DNA from: Ruminiclostridium papyrosolvens C7
Lineage (GTDB): Bacteria > Bacillota > Clostridia > Acetivibrionales > DSM-1351
DNA: 64,000 bases
Direction: 5' to 3'
NCBI RefSeq assembly: GCF_000421965.1
Contig: NZ_ATAY01000020.1
Span: forward strand, 310,001-374,000
In this document: positions 36,770 to 46,224 of the stretch, piece by piece
How the letters are laid out: each line of letters starts with the position of its first letter
Numbering within the stretch: the first letter of the stretch is position 1
Translations under genes and position numbers: made by a program
Notes under the pieces: generated by a model
Databases searched by the model: none
What the model was told of the DNA's origin: nothing
Seen by the model: the letters and a program-made list of their open reading frames with translations, nothing else

Positions 36770-38365
36770 ATGGTAGGGTCACTAATTTTGACACTATTGC
36801 CAATTTTGGTAATAGTATGTATGCTTGTAATTTTTAAGAAGTCGGCTGACGTCAGTGGTATTGTAGGTTGGCTTTGTGTATCTGCTGTAGCATTTCTATT
36901 CTTTAAAACATCTTTGCCGGTTATATTCCGGTCAACTGTTTCAGGATTCATTCGTTCATTTCCGGTTTCAATGATAGTATTGACATCGTTATTTATGATG
37001 GCTTATATGGAAAAAACCGGAGCTCTGAAAAGAATAATAATATTCATAAAGACAATAGCAAGTCATAATAAAGCAGTTCAGATTATGATGATTAACATAG
37101 GATTTGGTACTTTAATGGTAGCTGTGGGTGCTACACCAGTATCCATACTTCCTCCTATACTTCTGGCAATGGGTTATTCTACATATGTCTCAATTGCACT
37201 TCCGTCTATAGGATATGATTCACTTTGTACATACTCCCTTCTTGGTGCTCCTCTTGTGGCATTTCTGGATTTTGCAAATAACTTTTTGGGACAAGGGCAT
37301 GAAATAACGCCTTCACAGGCAGGACGAGTATTTTTCATGTTTTTACCTTTGGTTTCAACTTTAATCGGCTTCTGTATGCTGTATATCGTTGACAAATGGA
37401 ACGGAATAAAGAAGGGTTTTCTACCCTGTATAGTAACAGGCGGGGTTATAGCACTTGTATCATTTTTCACAAACAAGGTTGATAATCTGGTAACATTGAC
37501 CGGAGTTTTAAGCGGCCTTGCGGTAATAGTGGCAATGGCACTTTACCTTAAACTTACCGGTAAAAAGATTATTGATAAAAGTATCTTGACCGATGAAGAA
37601 AGAGAATACGAAAAGAAGTACCCGCTCTGGAAGGCATTGAGTCCTTGGATTATACTTATAGGCTTCATACTCGCATTGAATCTTCCAAAGCCGGTTTATG
37701 ATTACCTTTACAATCTGGCACTGCCTATAAAGGGAATAACTGTTGATGGAAGGCCGATAGCAACAAGAGCACTATGGAATGCATATACATGGATTGCAGT
37801 TGCCGTAGTTGTCTCAATGCTTGTAATACAGCCTAAAAAATCAGAGTTAAAAGACTCTGTAAGAGTATGGATTAAGAGAGCACCAAGACCTGTGTTTTCA
37901 GCTGCAATATTTTTTGCAATAGGTGATGTAATGAATTATTCGGGTTGGAGTCTTGATACTATGGCATACCAAACCGAAAGTATGATAAAAGTCCTTGCTA
38001 GTACATCAGCAAATGCATTCAGTGGAGCTTATGGGTTTATAACCGGATTCGTTGGTTTGTTCGGAGGTTTTGTAACGGGAAGTGAAGCCTCAACCATTGC
38101 CATGTTTGCAAACTATACAATGCAGACGGCTAATAAGTTGAATCTGGGCCTTGACGGACTTATAATTGTTACTGCTGCACTTGCATTTGGAGGAGGTCTG
38201 GCAAGTGTAATCTCTCCTGCAAAGCTTCAAAATGCAGCAGCGTCAATAGATAAGCTTGGTGAAGAAAACAAAGTAATCAGGATAGCATTTGTTTTCGCAT
38301 TAATTTTGACATTTGTAACATCTGTATACGCAATGATGTTACTTAAAATAGGATTAAAAATATAA
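36770..38365 (+). CDS. L-lactate permease family transporter (LctP-like)
   Basis: This 531-residue integral membrane protein has 12 or more hydrophobic segments and LctP-type regions near VAVGATPVSILPPILLAMG (residue 120) and GFVTGSEASTIAMFANYTMQ (near 440). The family symports lactate or glycolate with protons. Some distant members have unknown substrates and this one is not close to LldP. The start at 36770 is used because GGAGG lies 8 bases upstream. The 21-base gap to the phenylacetate-CoA ligase gene suggests they form an operon and that the substrate might be an organic acid activated by that ligase. Confidence 0.8.
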   Translation: MVGSLILTLLPILVIVCMLVIFKKSADVSGIVGWLCVSAVAFLFFKTSLPVIFRSTVSGFIRSFPVSMIVLTSLFMMAYMEKTGALKRIIIFIKTIASHNKAVQIMMINIGFGTLMVAVGATPVSILPPILLAMGYSTYVSIALPSIGYDSLCTYSLLGAPLVAFLDFANNFLGQGHEITPSQAGRVFFMFLPLVSTLIGFCMLYIVDKWNGIKKGFLPCIVTGGVIALVSFFTNKVDNLVTLTGVLSGLAVIVAMALYLKLTGKKIIDKSILTDEEREYEKKYPLWKALSPWIILIGFILALNLPKPVYDYLYNLALPIKGITVDGRPIATRALWNAYTWIAVAVVVSMLVIQPKKSELKDSVRVWIKRAPRPVFSAAIFFAIGDVMNYSGWSLDTMAYQTESMIKVLASTSANAFSGAYGFITGFVGLFGGFVTGSEASTIAMFANYTMQTANKLNLGLDGLIIVTAALAFGGGLASVISPAKLQNAAASIDKLGEENKVIRIAFVFALILTFVTSVYAMMLLKIGLKI

Positions 38366-38386
38366 GATAACTAGGGGGAAGTTAAA

Positions 38387-39685
38387 ATGATTTGGAATAC
38401 TCAGGTTGAGTGTATGACAAGAAATTCTATGAAAGAGCTTCAGCTGGAACGTTTGAAGAATATCGTAAGAGTTGCGTATGAGAATGTTCCGATGTATAAG
38501 AGAAAATTTGACGAAATAGGCCTGAGGCCTGAGCATATCCAAACGTTGAAAGATATAGAGAAAATTCCATTTACAACGAAGAATGATTTAAGAGACAATT
38601 ATCCCTATGGACTTTTTGCAGTACCTTTAAAGAAAATAGTAAGACTTCACGCATCATCCGGTACAACAGGTAAACCCATAGTTGTTGGTTACACTAAAAA
38701 TGATATGGACAACTGGTCTGAAAATATAGCAAGACTTGTTATTGCAGCAGGCGGAAGTGAAGACGATATAGCACAGGTTGTTTTCGGATATGGTCTTTTT
38801 ACAGGTGGCTTCGGACTGCATCAAGGTCTTGAAAAGGTTGGAATCACAGTTGTTCCTTCCTCCAGCGGACATTCCGAAAGACAGCTTATGCTTATGCAGG
38901 ATTTTGGAACCACCATTCTAGTAGGAACACCATCATATGCACTTTATTTAGCAGAGACTGCAGATGAAATGGGTCTTGACAAGAGTAAGCTTAAACTAAA
39001 GTTGGGTTTATTCGGCGGTGAAGGTCATACACCTGAAATGAGGGCTGAAATAGAAAGAAGATGGGGTATAAAAGCTACAGAGAATTATGGACTAAGTGAA
39101 GTACAGGGCCCCGGTGTTGCAGGCGAATGTTATTGCCAATGCGGTATGCATATTAATGAAGACCATTTTTATCCTGAAATAATTGATTCAGAATCAGGAG
39201 AAGCTCTTGAGTATGGTAATAAAGGAGAACTTGTCCTTACAACAATTACAAAAGAGGGAATTCCGATGCTTCGTTACAGAACAAAGGATATAACCATACT
39301 GAACCCGGAAAAATGTGATTGTGGAAGAACTACCGTCAGAATGAACAAGGTTCTTGGAAGAACTGATGATATGCTCATAATCAGAGGTGTAAATGTATTT
39401 CCTTCCCAAATTGAGAGTGTCCTTGTAGGTATGGAAGGAATTGGCCCTCATTACCAGATAATTGTTACTAAAAACGGGTATATGGACGCAATTGAAGTAC
39501 ATGTTGAGCTTATCGACGGAAAGCTTCTGGAAAAGTTCAGCGAATTAGAAAAACTTGAGAAAAAAATACGTCACGAATTAAAAGTCGTTCTTCAGATAGA
39601 TGCAAAGGTTAAACTTGTAGAACCAAAGTCAATTGAAAGAACAACGGGAAAAGCAAAGCGTGTTATTGATATGAGAAGCAAATAA
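38387..39685 (+). CDS. Phenylacetate-CoA ligase (PaaK family)
   Basis: This 432-residue adenylate-forming ligase has the ATP motif LHASSGTTGKPIVVGYT near residue 87, the A4/A5 region TENYGLSEVQGPGVAGEC, A8-type GRTDDMLIIRGVNVFPSQIE near 323, and the C-terminal Lys in RTTGKAKRV. PaaK-type enzymes activate aryl acids to CoA thioesters. Clostridia commonly carry homologues (often with indolepyruvate oxidoreductase) for aromatic amino acid catabolism, but no such partner is present here. GGGGGAAG precedes the start. A terminator follows. Confidence 0.9.
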   Translation: MIWNTQVECMTRNSMKELQLERLKNIVRVAYENVPMYKRKFDEIGLRPEHIQTLKDIEKIPFTTKNDLRDNYPYGLFAVPLKKIVRLHASSGTTGKPIVVGYTKNDMDNWSENIARLVIAAGGSEDDIAQVVFGYGLFTGGFGLHQGLEKVGITVVPSSSGHSERQLMLMQDFGTTILVGTPSYALYLAETADEMGLDKSKLKLKLGLFGGEGHTPEMRAEIERRWGIKATENYGLSEVQGPGVAGECYCQCGMHINEDHFYPEIIDSESGEALEYGNKGELVLTTITKEGIPMLRYRTKDITILNPEKCDCGRTTVRMNKVLGRTDDMLIIRGVNVFPSQIESVLVGMEGIGPHYQIIVTKNGYMDAIEVHVELIDGKLLEKFSELEKLEKKIRHELKVVLQIDAKVKLVEPKSIERTTGKAKRVIDMRSK

Positions 39686-39706
39686 AACATTCGTTGGGAT
39701 TTGTTG

Positions 39707-39738
39707 TGGCACAGTACTAATGGTACTGTGCCATTTTA
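39707..39738 (+). terminator. Terminator after the phenylacetate-CoA ligase gene
   Basis: TGGCACAGTAC pairs with GTACTGTGCCA around a 5-base loop, then TTTT. Confidence 0.88.
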
Positions 39739-39830
39739 ACGAAATTTCAGATTTGCTTTTCAAATTCTGTTTATAAGTTATAATAGTAGTATTGACGAAA
39801 ACGGAAAATTATATGAATGGAGGAAACTTT

Positions 39831-40643
39831 ATGAAGAAAATAGGATTTATAGGTACAGGAATGATGGGAACAGCAATGATAAAAGGAATAATAGGCGCAA
39901 AGATTGTCAACCCTTCAGATATTCATGTTTTTGATTTGGACAAGGCAAAGCTTGAAGTGTTATGCAGCGATTTGGGAGTAAATGCAGAAGAAAATTCACG
40001 TGAAATTGTAATGAAATGCGATTTTGTATTTCTTGCAGTTAAGCCAAACGTCGTAAAGATAGTTCTGGAAGATATAAAGGATGTATTTTCAAATGAAAAG
40101 ATTTTTATAAGTATTGCGGCTGGTATTCCTCTTAAAACCTACAAGAATATACTTGGCGAAGACAAAAAAATAATCAGGGCAATGCCAAATACTCCTGCTT
40201 TAATTGGTGAAGGTATGACCCTAATAAGCTTTGATTCTTGTGTTCTGGATAGTGAAGTAAAAGAAGCTATGAATTTGCTGAGCTCTCTTGGAAAAGTAGA
40301 ATGTATGGAAGAAAAACTTATGAATGAAGTTGTAGCGCTAACCGGCAGCAGTCCTGCATATATTTTTATGTTAATAGAAGCAATGGCAGATGCAGCTGTT
40401 TTATCAGGTATCCCAAGGCAGACTGCGTACAGACTTGCTTCTCAGGCGGTGGCAGGAAGTGCAAAAATGGTAGCGGAGACAGGTAAGCATCCTGGAGAAT
40501 TAAAAGATCAGGTTTGCTCACCGGCAGGTACTACAATTGAAGCGGTTGCAGCTTTGGAAAAGCACGGGTTCAGAAACTCTATTTTGGAAGCTATGAACGA
40601 GTGTACAAAAAAAGCAAGAGAGCTGGGTAAAATCTACGGATAA
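39831..40643 (+). CDS. proC: Pyrroline-5-carboxylate reductase
   Basis: This 270-residue protein has an N-terminal NAD(P)-binding motif GFIGTGMMGTAMI, the family block AMPNTPALIGEGMT near residue 120, and the signature region VTALTGSSPAY-type (ALTGSSPAYIFMLIEAMADAA) to GSAKMVAETGKHPGELKDQVCSPAGTTIEA. It makes L-proline in the cytoplasm. The start at 39831 follows GGAGG; an extension to 39792 would place that site inside the gene. It leads a compact run with rnhA and the Nudix gene (27 and 13-base gaps). Confidence 0.97.
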   Translation: MKKIGFIGTGMMGTAMIKGIIGAKIVNPSDIHVFDLDKAKLEVLCSDLGVNAEENSREIVMKCDFVFLAVKPNVVKIVLEDIKDVFSNEKIFISIAAGIPLKTYKNILGEDKKIIRAMPNTPALIGEGMTLISFDSCVLDSEVKEAMNLLSSLGKVECMEEKLMNEVVALTGSSPAYIFMLIEAMADAAVLSGIPRQTAYRLASQAVAGSAKMVAETGKHPGELKDQVCSPAGTTIEAVAALEKHGFRNSILEAMNECTKKARELGKIYG

Positions 40644-40670
40644 AGAATTTGCTGATAATCAGGAGGCGGA

Positions 40671-41108
40671 ATGAAGCAGGTAGAAATATATACCGATGGA
40701 GCCTGCTCCGGAAATCCCGGTGCAGGCGGTTGGGGAGCGGTGCTCATGTATGGTGAGCATAAAGTAGAAATATCCGGATTTGAAAAGAGTACCACAAACA
40801 ATAAAATGGAGCTGACGGCGGCATATGAAGCTCTGAAAAGACTAAAAGAGCCATGTAAGGTAAATTTATACAGTGACAGTGCCTATCTCGTAAATGCTTT
40901 TTTACAGGGCTGGCTTGATAAATGGATAAAAAACGGATGGAAGCGGAATAAAAATGAGGAAGTAAAAAACGTAGAACTATGGAAAGAACTTGTTAGGCTT
41001 GCAGATACTCATGAAATAAAATGGATAAAGGTTAAAGGTCATGCAGATAATGTATATAATAATCGATGTGACAAGCTTGCAACGGACGAAATTAAGAAAA
41101 ACAGCTAG
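40671..41108 (+). CDS. rnhA: Ribonuclease HI
   Basis: This 145-residue protein retains all catalytic residues: Asp9 ([11 protein letters not shown]), Glu47 (NNKMELTA), Asp69 (LYSDSAYLV) and Asp134, plus the loop His124 (KGHAD). Length and the basic helix ([11 protein letters not shown]) match E. coli RNase HI. It degrades RNA in RNA-DNA hybrids. CAGGAGG precedes the start. Confidence 0.97.
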   Translation: MKQVEIYTDGACSGNPGAGGWGAVLMYGEHKVEISGFEKSTTNNKMELTAAYEALKRLKEPCKVNLYSDSAYLVNAFLQGWLDKWIKNGWKRNKNEEVKNVELWKELVRLADTHEIKWIKVKGHADNVYNNRCDKLATDEIKKNS

Positions 41109-41121
41109 GAGGAATTGAAAT

Positions 41122-41664
41122 ATGGATTATAATGAAAAAACACTTAAAACAGAGGATATTTACAAAGGCAACATAATTAAAGTACAAAATTTAACCGTAA
41201 GCCTTCCAAATGGAAAGGAAGCCACAAGAGATATAGTCTTACACCCGGGAGCGTCGGTTGTTGTTCCAATAAATGAAAAAGGTGAATTGTACATGGTTAA
41301 GCAATTCAGAAAACCTCTGGATATGACAACCCTTGAGCTGCCTGCCGGTAAACTTGATTCAGCCGGGGAAGACCCAAAATTGTGCGCTGAAAGGGAGTTA
41401 ATGGAGGAGACAGGTCTCCGCGCCGGAAAGATAGAGCATTTGATAAGCATACATACCACGCCGGGTTTCTGTAACGAGGTTATTCATATGTATGCTGCAA
41501 CTGAGCTTACTCAGGGAGATTCATGTACTGATGAAGACGAATTTCTGGATGTAGAAAAAATTCATATTTCAAAACTGGTTGACATGATTCTCAATCACGA
41601 AATAACAGACGCAAAGACTATTATAGGTGTTATGATGGCAGAAAAAATATTGTGTGGAAAGTAA
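41122..41664 (+). CDS. nudF: Nudix hydrolase, ADP-ribose pyrophosphatase type
   Basis: This 180-residue protein has the Nudix box starting PAGKLD near residue 73 and running through RELMEETGL. The box has one more residue than the strict G-x5-E spacing (KLDSAG before the first Glu), a variant known in this subfamily. The tail motif TPGFCNEVIHMYAATEL agrees with ADP-ribose or nucleotide-sugar hydrolases. GGAGG precedes the start. It is 13 bases after rnhA and probably co-transcribed with proC. Confidence 0.9.
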   Translation: MDYNEKTLKTEDIYKGNIIKVQNLTVSLPNGKEATRDIVLHPGASVVVPINEKGELYMVKQFRKPLDMTTLELPAGKLDSAGEDPKLCAERELMEETGLRAGKIEHLISIHTTPGFCNEVIHMYAATELTQGDSCTDEDEFLDVEKIHISKLVDMILNHEITDAKTIIGVMMAEKILCGK

Positions 41665-41764
41665 TGTAAAAAGTTATTAAATTATAGTAATATCTTATGT
41701 TTATCCGGCATATATATTTAATAAGCAACGAGGGTTAAAGAATTTGACGCCGGGGGATAAGATT

Positions 41765-42400
41765 GTGATTCACAAAACAGCGAATGTAGTAAAAGAACAC
41801 ATAAGAGATAATAAATACACATACCTTAGTTTGTTTATTTTTTATATTATCGGAATAGTGGCTGGTGCACTATCCGTTAATGAGCTGGACTACCACCAGA
41901 AAACCGAAATGTCTACATTTTTCAATGACTTTTTAAAGCTGTTAAACAGTGATAATGTAAATGGAATATCTTTACTAAAGATTTCTATACTGGACAGTAT
42001 GAGAATTATATTACTTTTTTGGATGCTTGGTGTTACAGTAATAGGATTACCTGTTTATTACCTGACTTTGGGAATGAAAGGGTTTAGTACCGGATTCAGT
42101 TCGGGGATTGTAATGGGAGTTTTGGGAGAAAAAGGAATATTAGTTTCAGTTTTCTGCTTTCTCCCGAAAGAAATCCTGACAGTACCTTTTATTATTGCCC
42201 TTGGAGTAAATGGTATAAGATTAACAAAAGGGATATTTAAAAATTGGATTAAAAAACCTGTTAAAAAAGAAGACACATTGAAATTTAAATTTATGCCCTA
42301 CTGTTTTGTTACTATTTTCTTTTCCTTATTTATACTGGTTATGACAATTATGGATGCTTTTATAGCTCCATTTACCCTAAGATTATTGACATTTGTATAA
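41765..42400 (+). CDS. spoIIM: Stage II sporulation protein M
   Basis: This protein of about 211 residues has five hydrophobic segments (FIFYIIGIVAGALSV, IILLFWMLGVTVIGLPVYYLTLGMKGFSTGF, GILVSVFCFLPKEILTVPFIIALG, FVTIFFSLFILVM) and the SpoIIM pattern. SpoIIM works with SpoIIP and SpoIID in peptidoglycan remodelling during forespore engulfment. GTG at 41765 with GGGGGA 6 bases before is chosen; TTG at 41744 is a longer alternative with a weaker site. It lies directly upstream of xerD, an order common in clostridia. Confidence 0.88.
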   Translation: MIHKTANVVKEHIRDNKYTYLSLFIFYIIGIVAGALSVNELDYHQKTEMSTFFNDFLKLLNSDNVNGISLLKISILDSMRIILLFWMLGVTVIGLPVYYLTLGMKGFSTGFSSGIVMGVLGEKGILVSVFCFLPKEILTVPFIIALGVNGIRLTKGIFKNWIKKPVKKEDTLKFKFMPYCFVTIFFSLFILVMTIMDAFIAPFTLRLLTFV

Positions 42401-42486
42401 TTACAGATAGAAAATTTGTTAAAAATTGATAAAAATCCTAAATAATCCTTTCAAAATTACATAATTTGTATTAGAATATTATTAGA

Positions 42487-42545
42487 AAACCATTCCAAAT
42501 TATAAAATGGTTTCGTATAATTATCCATTTACATAAAATGGATAA
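42487..42545 (+). repeat. Two tandem hairpins between spoIIM and xerD
   Basis: AAACCATT/AATGGTTT (42487-42513) and TTATCCATTT/AAATGGATAA (42521-42545) are adjacent inverted repeats, the second ending 12 bases before the xerD ribosome site. T runs are absent, so they may be regulatory or RNA-stabilising rather than terminators. Confidence 0.5.
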
Positions 42546-42571
42546 ATAGATAATAAAGGAGTCGTTGTTTG

Positions 42572-43456
42572 ATGGAAGCTAATGTTGAAAAGTTTATTAA
42601 TTTTCTAGAGAGGGATAAGAGATTATCGCTCAATACGCTTCAGTCCTATAAACGGGACATAGAACAATACATAACATACTTAAAAGAAATTAACGTAACC
42701 AACATCGTAAATACTAATAAGACAACTGTAATTGCCTACTTGCTACATTTACAGAAAAAGGGTAGAGCTACATCTACCATATCAAGGAACCTTGCATCAA
42801 TAAGGTCCTTTTATCAATTCCTCTATAAGGATAAAGTAATAGACAATGACCCTACCTCCGAGTTGGAATCACCTAAAGTAGAAAAAAAGCTTCCACAGAT
42901 ATTATCAACCCAAGAGGTTGAGTTGCTCCTTGATCAGCCTAAGTGCCTTGATCTTAAAGGAATCCGTGACAAGGCTATGCTTGAATTATTATATGCAACA
43001 GGTATTCGTGTTTCAGAACTTATATCACTAAACTTAGATGATATTAATTTTGAACTAGGGTTTATAAAGTGCAATAAAGGCACACGTGAAAGGACAATTC
43101 CCATCGGATCCATATCAATGGCCGCAGTACATGAGTATCTTGAAAAATCTCGTAACTTTTTAATTCAGGACAGTCAGGAAACAGCACTTTTTGTAAATGT
43201 AAACGGTAAACGTTTAACAAGACAAGGGTTCTGGAAGATTATAAAACATTATAAGAATCAAGCCAAAATAAATAAGGACATAACACCGCATACATTAAGA
43301 CATTCCTTTGCAGCACATTTACTTGAAAATGGTGCGGATTTAAGGTCAATACAGGAAATGCTTGGTCATTCAGATATTTCTTCAACTCAGATATATGCGC
43401 AGATTGCTAAAAACAAAATTAAAGATGTTTACAAAAAGACTCATCCCAGAGCATAA
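42572..43456 (+). CDS. xerD: Site-specific tyrosine recombinase XerD
   Basis: This 294-residue protein has an N-terminal SAM-like core-binding domain (KFINFLERDKRLSLNTLQSYKRDI) and the catalytic domain with Arg in ATGIRVSELISL, HTLRHSFAAHLLENGADLRSIQEMLGH and the nucleophile Tyr in TQIYAQIAK. It resolves chromosome dimers at dif and has no prophage context. AGGAG sits 10 bases before ATG at 42572; the TTG three bases earlier is the alternative. It is a single gene followed by a terminator. Confidence 0.95.
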   Translation: MEANVEKFINFLERDKRLSLNTLQSYKRDIEQYITYLKEINVTNIVNTNKTTVIAYLLHLQKKGRATSTISRNLASIRSFYQFLYKDKVIDNDPTSELESPKVEKKLPQILSTQEVELLLDQPKCLDLKGIRDKAMLELLYATGIRVSELISLNLDDINFELGFIKCNKGTRERTIPIGSISMAAVHEYLEKSRNFLIQDSQETALFVNVNGKRLTRQGFWKIIKHYKNQAKINKDITPHTLRHSFAAHLLENGADLRSIQEMLGHSDISSTQIYAQIAKNKIKDVYKKTHPRA

Positions 43457-43467
43457 TTTTGTTTTAC

Positions 43468-43504
43468 AAAGGGACACTCATTTATAGTGAGATGTCCTTT
43501 TTTT
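43468..43504 (+). terminator. Terminator of xerD
   Basis: AAAGGGACA(CTCA) pairs with (TGAG)A-TGTCCTTTT around a 7-base loop, then T7. Confidence 0.85.
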
Positions 43505-43565
43505 ATGATAAAATGCTACATATACGATTTATTTGAACCAAAGAAAGTCAAATGGAGGATATATC

Positions 43566-44888
43566 ATGAGAATGTACGAAATAATTGAGAAAAAGCGAGA
43601 TGGTTTAGAACTCAGTTTGGATGAAATAAATTTTTTTATTACGGAATATTGCAATAATAATGTTCCTGACTATCAGGCGGCTGCACTTTTAATGGCTATT
43701 TTCCTTAGGGGTATGAATGAAAGGGAAACGGCGGATTTGACAAACGTAATGGCAAATTCAGGGGATAGGATAAATCTTTCTTCAATACCCGGTATAAAGG
43801 TTGATAAACACAGCACAGGGGGTGTTGGAGACAAGACCACGCTTATCCTTGCACCTATTGTAGCTGCCTGCGGAATACCCGTTGCAAAAATGTCAGGCAG
43901 AGGGCTTGGTCATACAGGGGGAACAATAGACAAGCTTGAGTCAATACCCGGATTTAATACAAGCCTTTCAACAGAACAGTTTATAAATAATGTAAAAAGC
44001 AAAGGCATCTCAATTGCCGGACAAACAGGAAATCTGGCTCCTGCTGATAAAAAAATATATGCTTTGAGAGATGTGACTGCAACCGTAAATAATATATCGC
44101 TTATCGCAAGCAGTATTATGAGTAAGAAGCTGGCTTCAGGTGCCGACAGAATTGTGTTGGATGTAAAAACCGGAAGCGGGGCGTTTATGAAAACCTTTGA
44201 GGATTCAGTAGAACTTGCAAAAGCTATGGTAAAGATAGGCCACAATACAGGCAGAAAAACAGTTGCTGTAGTTACTGATATGGATATACCACTTGGTTAT
44301 GCAGTAGGGAATTCCCTTGAAATTATTGAGGCCATTGATACACTAAAAAACAAGGGACCTGAGGATTTGAAAGAGGTTTCATTTGAACTTGCTGCCAGAA
44401 TGCTTGAACTCAGCGGGATAGGCAATCTTGAAGAGTGCAGGAAAAGAGTTGTAGATGCGGTTGAAAGCGGAAAGGCATTGTGGAAATTTGCTGAGTTGAT
44501 TGAGAATCAGGGAGGAAATAAAGAAGTTATAAATGACTATACTTTGTTCCCTCAGCCTGTTTACAAGATGAGCTATATATGTGAGAGGCCGGGTTATATA
44601 CATTCTATGAAAACCGATAAAATTGGCATGGCTTCACTGGTTCTTGGAGCCGGAAGGGAGACAAAGGATAGTAAAATCGACTACAGTGCAGGAATTATGT
44701 TTAATAAAAAAACCGGCGACAGGGTTGAAGTTGGAGATTGTGTTGCAGTTTTGTATACAAACAGGGAAGAGACGCTTTTACAGGCTGTTTCCCTTTTAAA
44801 TGAAGCGGTTGTAATAAGTGAATTGCCCCATGAAAGAAAACCGCTGATTCTGGCGTATATCGACAGTGAAGGAAACATAAAAAAATAA
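43566..44888 (+). CDS. pdp: Pyrimidine-nucleoside phosphorylase
   Basis: This 440-residue member of the thymidine/pyrimidine-nucleoside phosphorylase family has an N-terminal helical domain, phosphate-site DKHSTGGVGDKTTLILAP near residue 80, KMSGRGLGHTGGTIDKLES near 107, and a C-terminal barrel-like domain. Phosphorolysis of uridine and thymidine feeds nucleoside salvage. The start at 43566 follows GGAGG at 9 bases. Order xerD-pdp-dacF is typical for clostridia and bacilli. Confidence 0.95.
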   Translation: MRMYEIIEKKRDGLELSLDEINFFITEYCNNNVPDYQAAALLMAIFLRGMNERETADLTNVMANSGDRINLSSIPGIKVDKHSTGGVGDKTTLILAPIVAACGIPVAKMSGRGLGHTGGTIDKLESIPGFNTSLSTEQFINNVKSKGISIAGQTGNLAPADKKIYALRDVTATVNNISLIASSIMSKKLASGADRIVLDVKTGSGAFMKTFEDSVELAKAMVKIGHNTGRKTVAVVTDMDIPLGYAVGNSLEIIEAIDTLKNKGPEDLKEVSFELAARMLELSGIGNLEECRKRVVDAVESGKALWKFAELIENQGGNKEVINDYTLFPQPVYKMSYICERPGYIHSMKTDKIGMASLVLGAGRETKDSKIDYSAGIMFNKKTGDRVEVGDCVAVLYTNREETLLQAVSLLNEAVVISELPHERKPLILAYIDSEGNIKK

Positions 44889-44981
44889 TTTTTTACTAGA
44901 ATATCCTAATATTGTCCCGCATAACAATTAACTAGGACGAATTGTATTTTAAATAACGAATAGTTAACTGGAGGGACCTAA

Positions 44982-46208
44982 GTGAAAAGAAACTCTGTTT
45001 TAGCTTTTTCTTTGATTATAGCTATAGTTACAACCATGTTACCGGCTGCGGTATTAGCAGATACAAACGAAGCTGCAGTTGAGGCATCGGCAAAATATGA
45101 CGATGTAGCAGTAACAAAATTGGAAACCAAGACAAATGTTCTTGATTTAAAGGCAAAATCTGCTGTACTGATGGACGCAGCTTCCGGAAAAGTTCTTTCT
45201 GAAAAGAACAGCCATGAGAGACTTGCAATTGCAAGTGTAACCAAGGTTATGACAATGCTTCTGGTAATGGAGGCTATTGATTCAGGCAGATTTACATTTG
45301 ACGATAAAGTAAGTGTATCGGAATATTCGGCAGGTATGGGCGGCTCTCAAGCATACATGGAACCGGGTGAGGAATTTACTGTTACTGAAATGATGAATGC
45401 TTTGGCAATACACTCTTCAAATGATGTCGCGGTTGCTTTGGCTGAAAAGGTAAGCGGAAGCGAAGAAACATTTGTAACAGATATGAACAACAAGGCCCAA
45501 GAGTTGGGTATGAAGGATACAAAATTTATGGATTGTACGGGATTGAATGATGACGGCTACAGTTCTGCACACGATGTGGCTTTAATGTCAAGGGAACTGG
45601 TTATGAAGCACCCTAAAGTTCTCCAGTTCACCGGAAAATGGCATGACACTTTCAGAAACGGAACATTTGACCTGTATAATACAAATAAGCTGGTAAAATT
45701 CTACGCAAATTGCGACGGACTTAAAACGGGTTTTACAAGCAAAGCTGGCTTTAACTTATCGGCTACAACATGTAGAAACAATTTAAGACTAGTTTCAGTT
45801 GTGCTTGGCGAGCCCGATTCTAATACAAGGTTTGCTGAGTCAAGGAAGCTTTTGGATTACGGCTTTGCAAACTATGAGGTAATAAATCTGGATAAAAGAG
45901 GAAATGTTGTAGGCAATATACCAGTAAAAAAGGGAAACAAGCTGAGTGTTAGTGCAGTATATGGTACAGATACCAGTATAATGGTTTCAAAAGGTCAAAA
46001 GGGCAAAGTAGAAAAGGAAGTAGCACTTGTGCCTGGACTTTCTGCACCGGTTGAAATAAATCAAAAGGTTGGGGAAGTAATTTATAAAATAGACGGAAAA
46101 GAAGCAGGAAGATTTGATCTTATTGCAAGTGAAAGAATTGAAAAAGTATCTTACGGCAGAATTTTTTCAAAACTCATCGTAAGGTGGTTCAGTCTGGGGA
46201 GAGCATAA
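44982..46208 (+). CDS. dacF: D-alanyl-D-alanine carboxypeptidase (DacF/PBP5-like)
   Basis: This 408-residue low-molecular-weight penicillin-binding protein has a signal peptide through about residue 26 (VLA), SVTK active-site Ser85-Lys88, HSSND (SxN motif) near 143, and KTGFTSKAGF (KTG motif) near 245. The C-terminal domain and a weakly amphipathic tail are normal for the family. It trims cell-wall stem peptides outside the membrane, and DacF-type enzymes often act in sporulation. The start is GTG with GGAGG 9 bases upstream. Its terminator overlaps its stop codon. Confidence 0.93.
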   Translation: MKRNSVLAFSLIIAIVTTMLPAAVLADTNEAAVEASAKYDDVAVTKLETKTNVLDLKAKSAVLMDAASGKVLSEKNSHERLAIASVTKVMTMLLVMEAIDSGRFTFDDKVSVSEYSAGMGGSQAYMEPGEEFTVTEMMNALAIHSSNDVAVALAEKVSGSEETFVTDMNNKAQELGMKDTKFMDCTGLNDDGYSSAHDVALMSRELVMKHPKVLQFTGKWHDTFRNGTFDLYNTNKLVKFYANCDGLKTGFTSKAGFNLSATTCRNNLRLVSVVLGEPDSNTRFAESRKLLDYGFANYEVINLDKRGNVVGNIPVKKGNKLSVSAVYGTDTSIMVSKGQKGKVEKEVALVPGLSAPVEINQKVGEVIYKIDGKEAGRFDLIASERIEKVSYGRIFSKLIVRWFSLGRA

Positions 46209-46224
46209 AAGCTCTCCCTCTTTT
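46197..46224. terminator. Terminator at the dacF 3' end, between convergent genes
   Basis: GGGAGAGC pairs with GCTCTCCC around a 6-base loop containing the dacF stop, followed by TCTTTT. An A run precedes the minus-strand gene, so either direction could use it. Confidence 0.85.

Noticed and set aside
41320..41410. Degenerate Nudix box as a sign of an inactive enzyme
   Set aside because: The one-residue insertion before the first Glu occurs in active members; the REx2EExG part is intact.
42569..43456. Phage or integrative element integrase
   Set aside because: The tyrosine recombinase sits between spoIIM and pdp in the usual XerD place, and no attachment repeats or phage genes are near.
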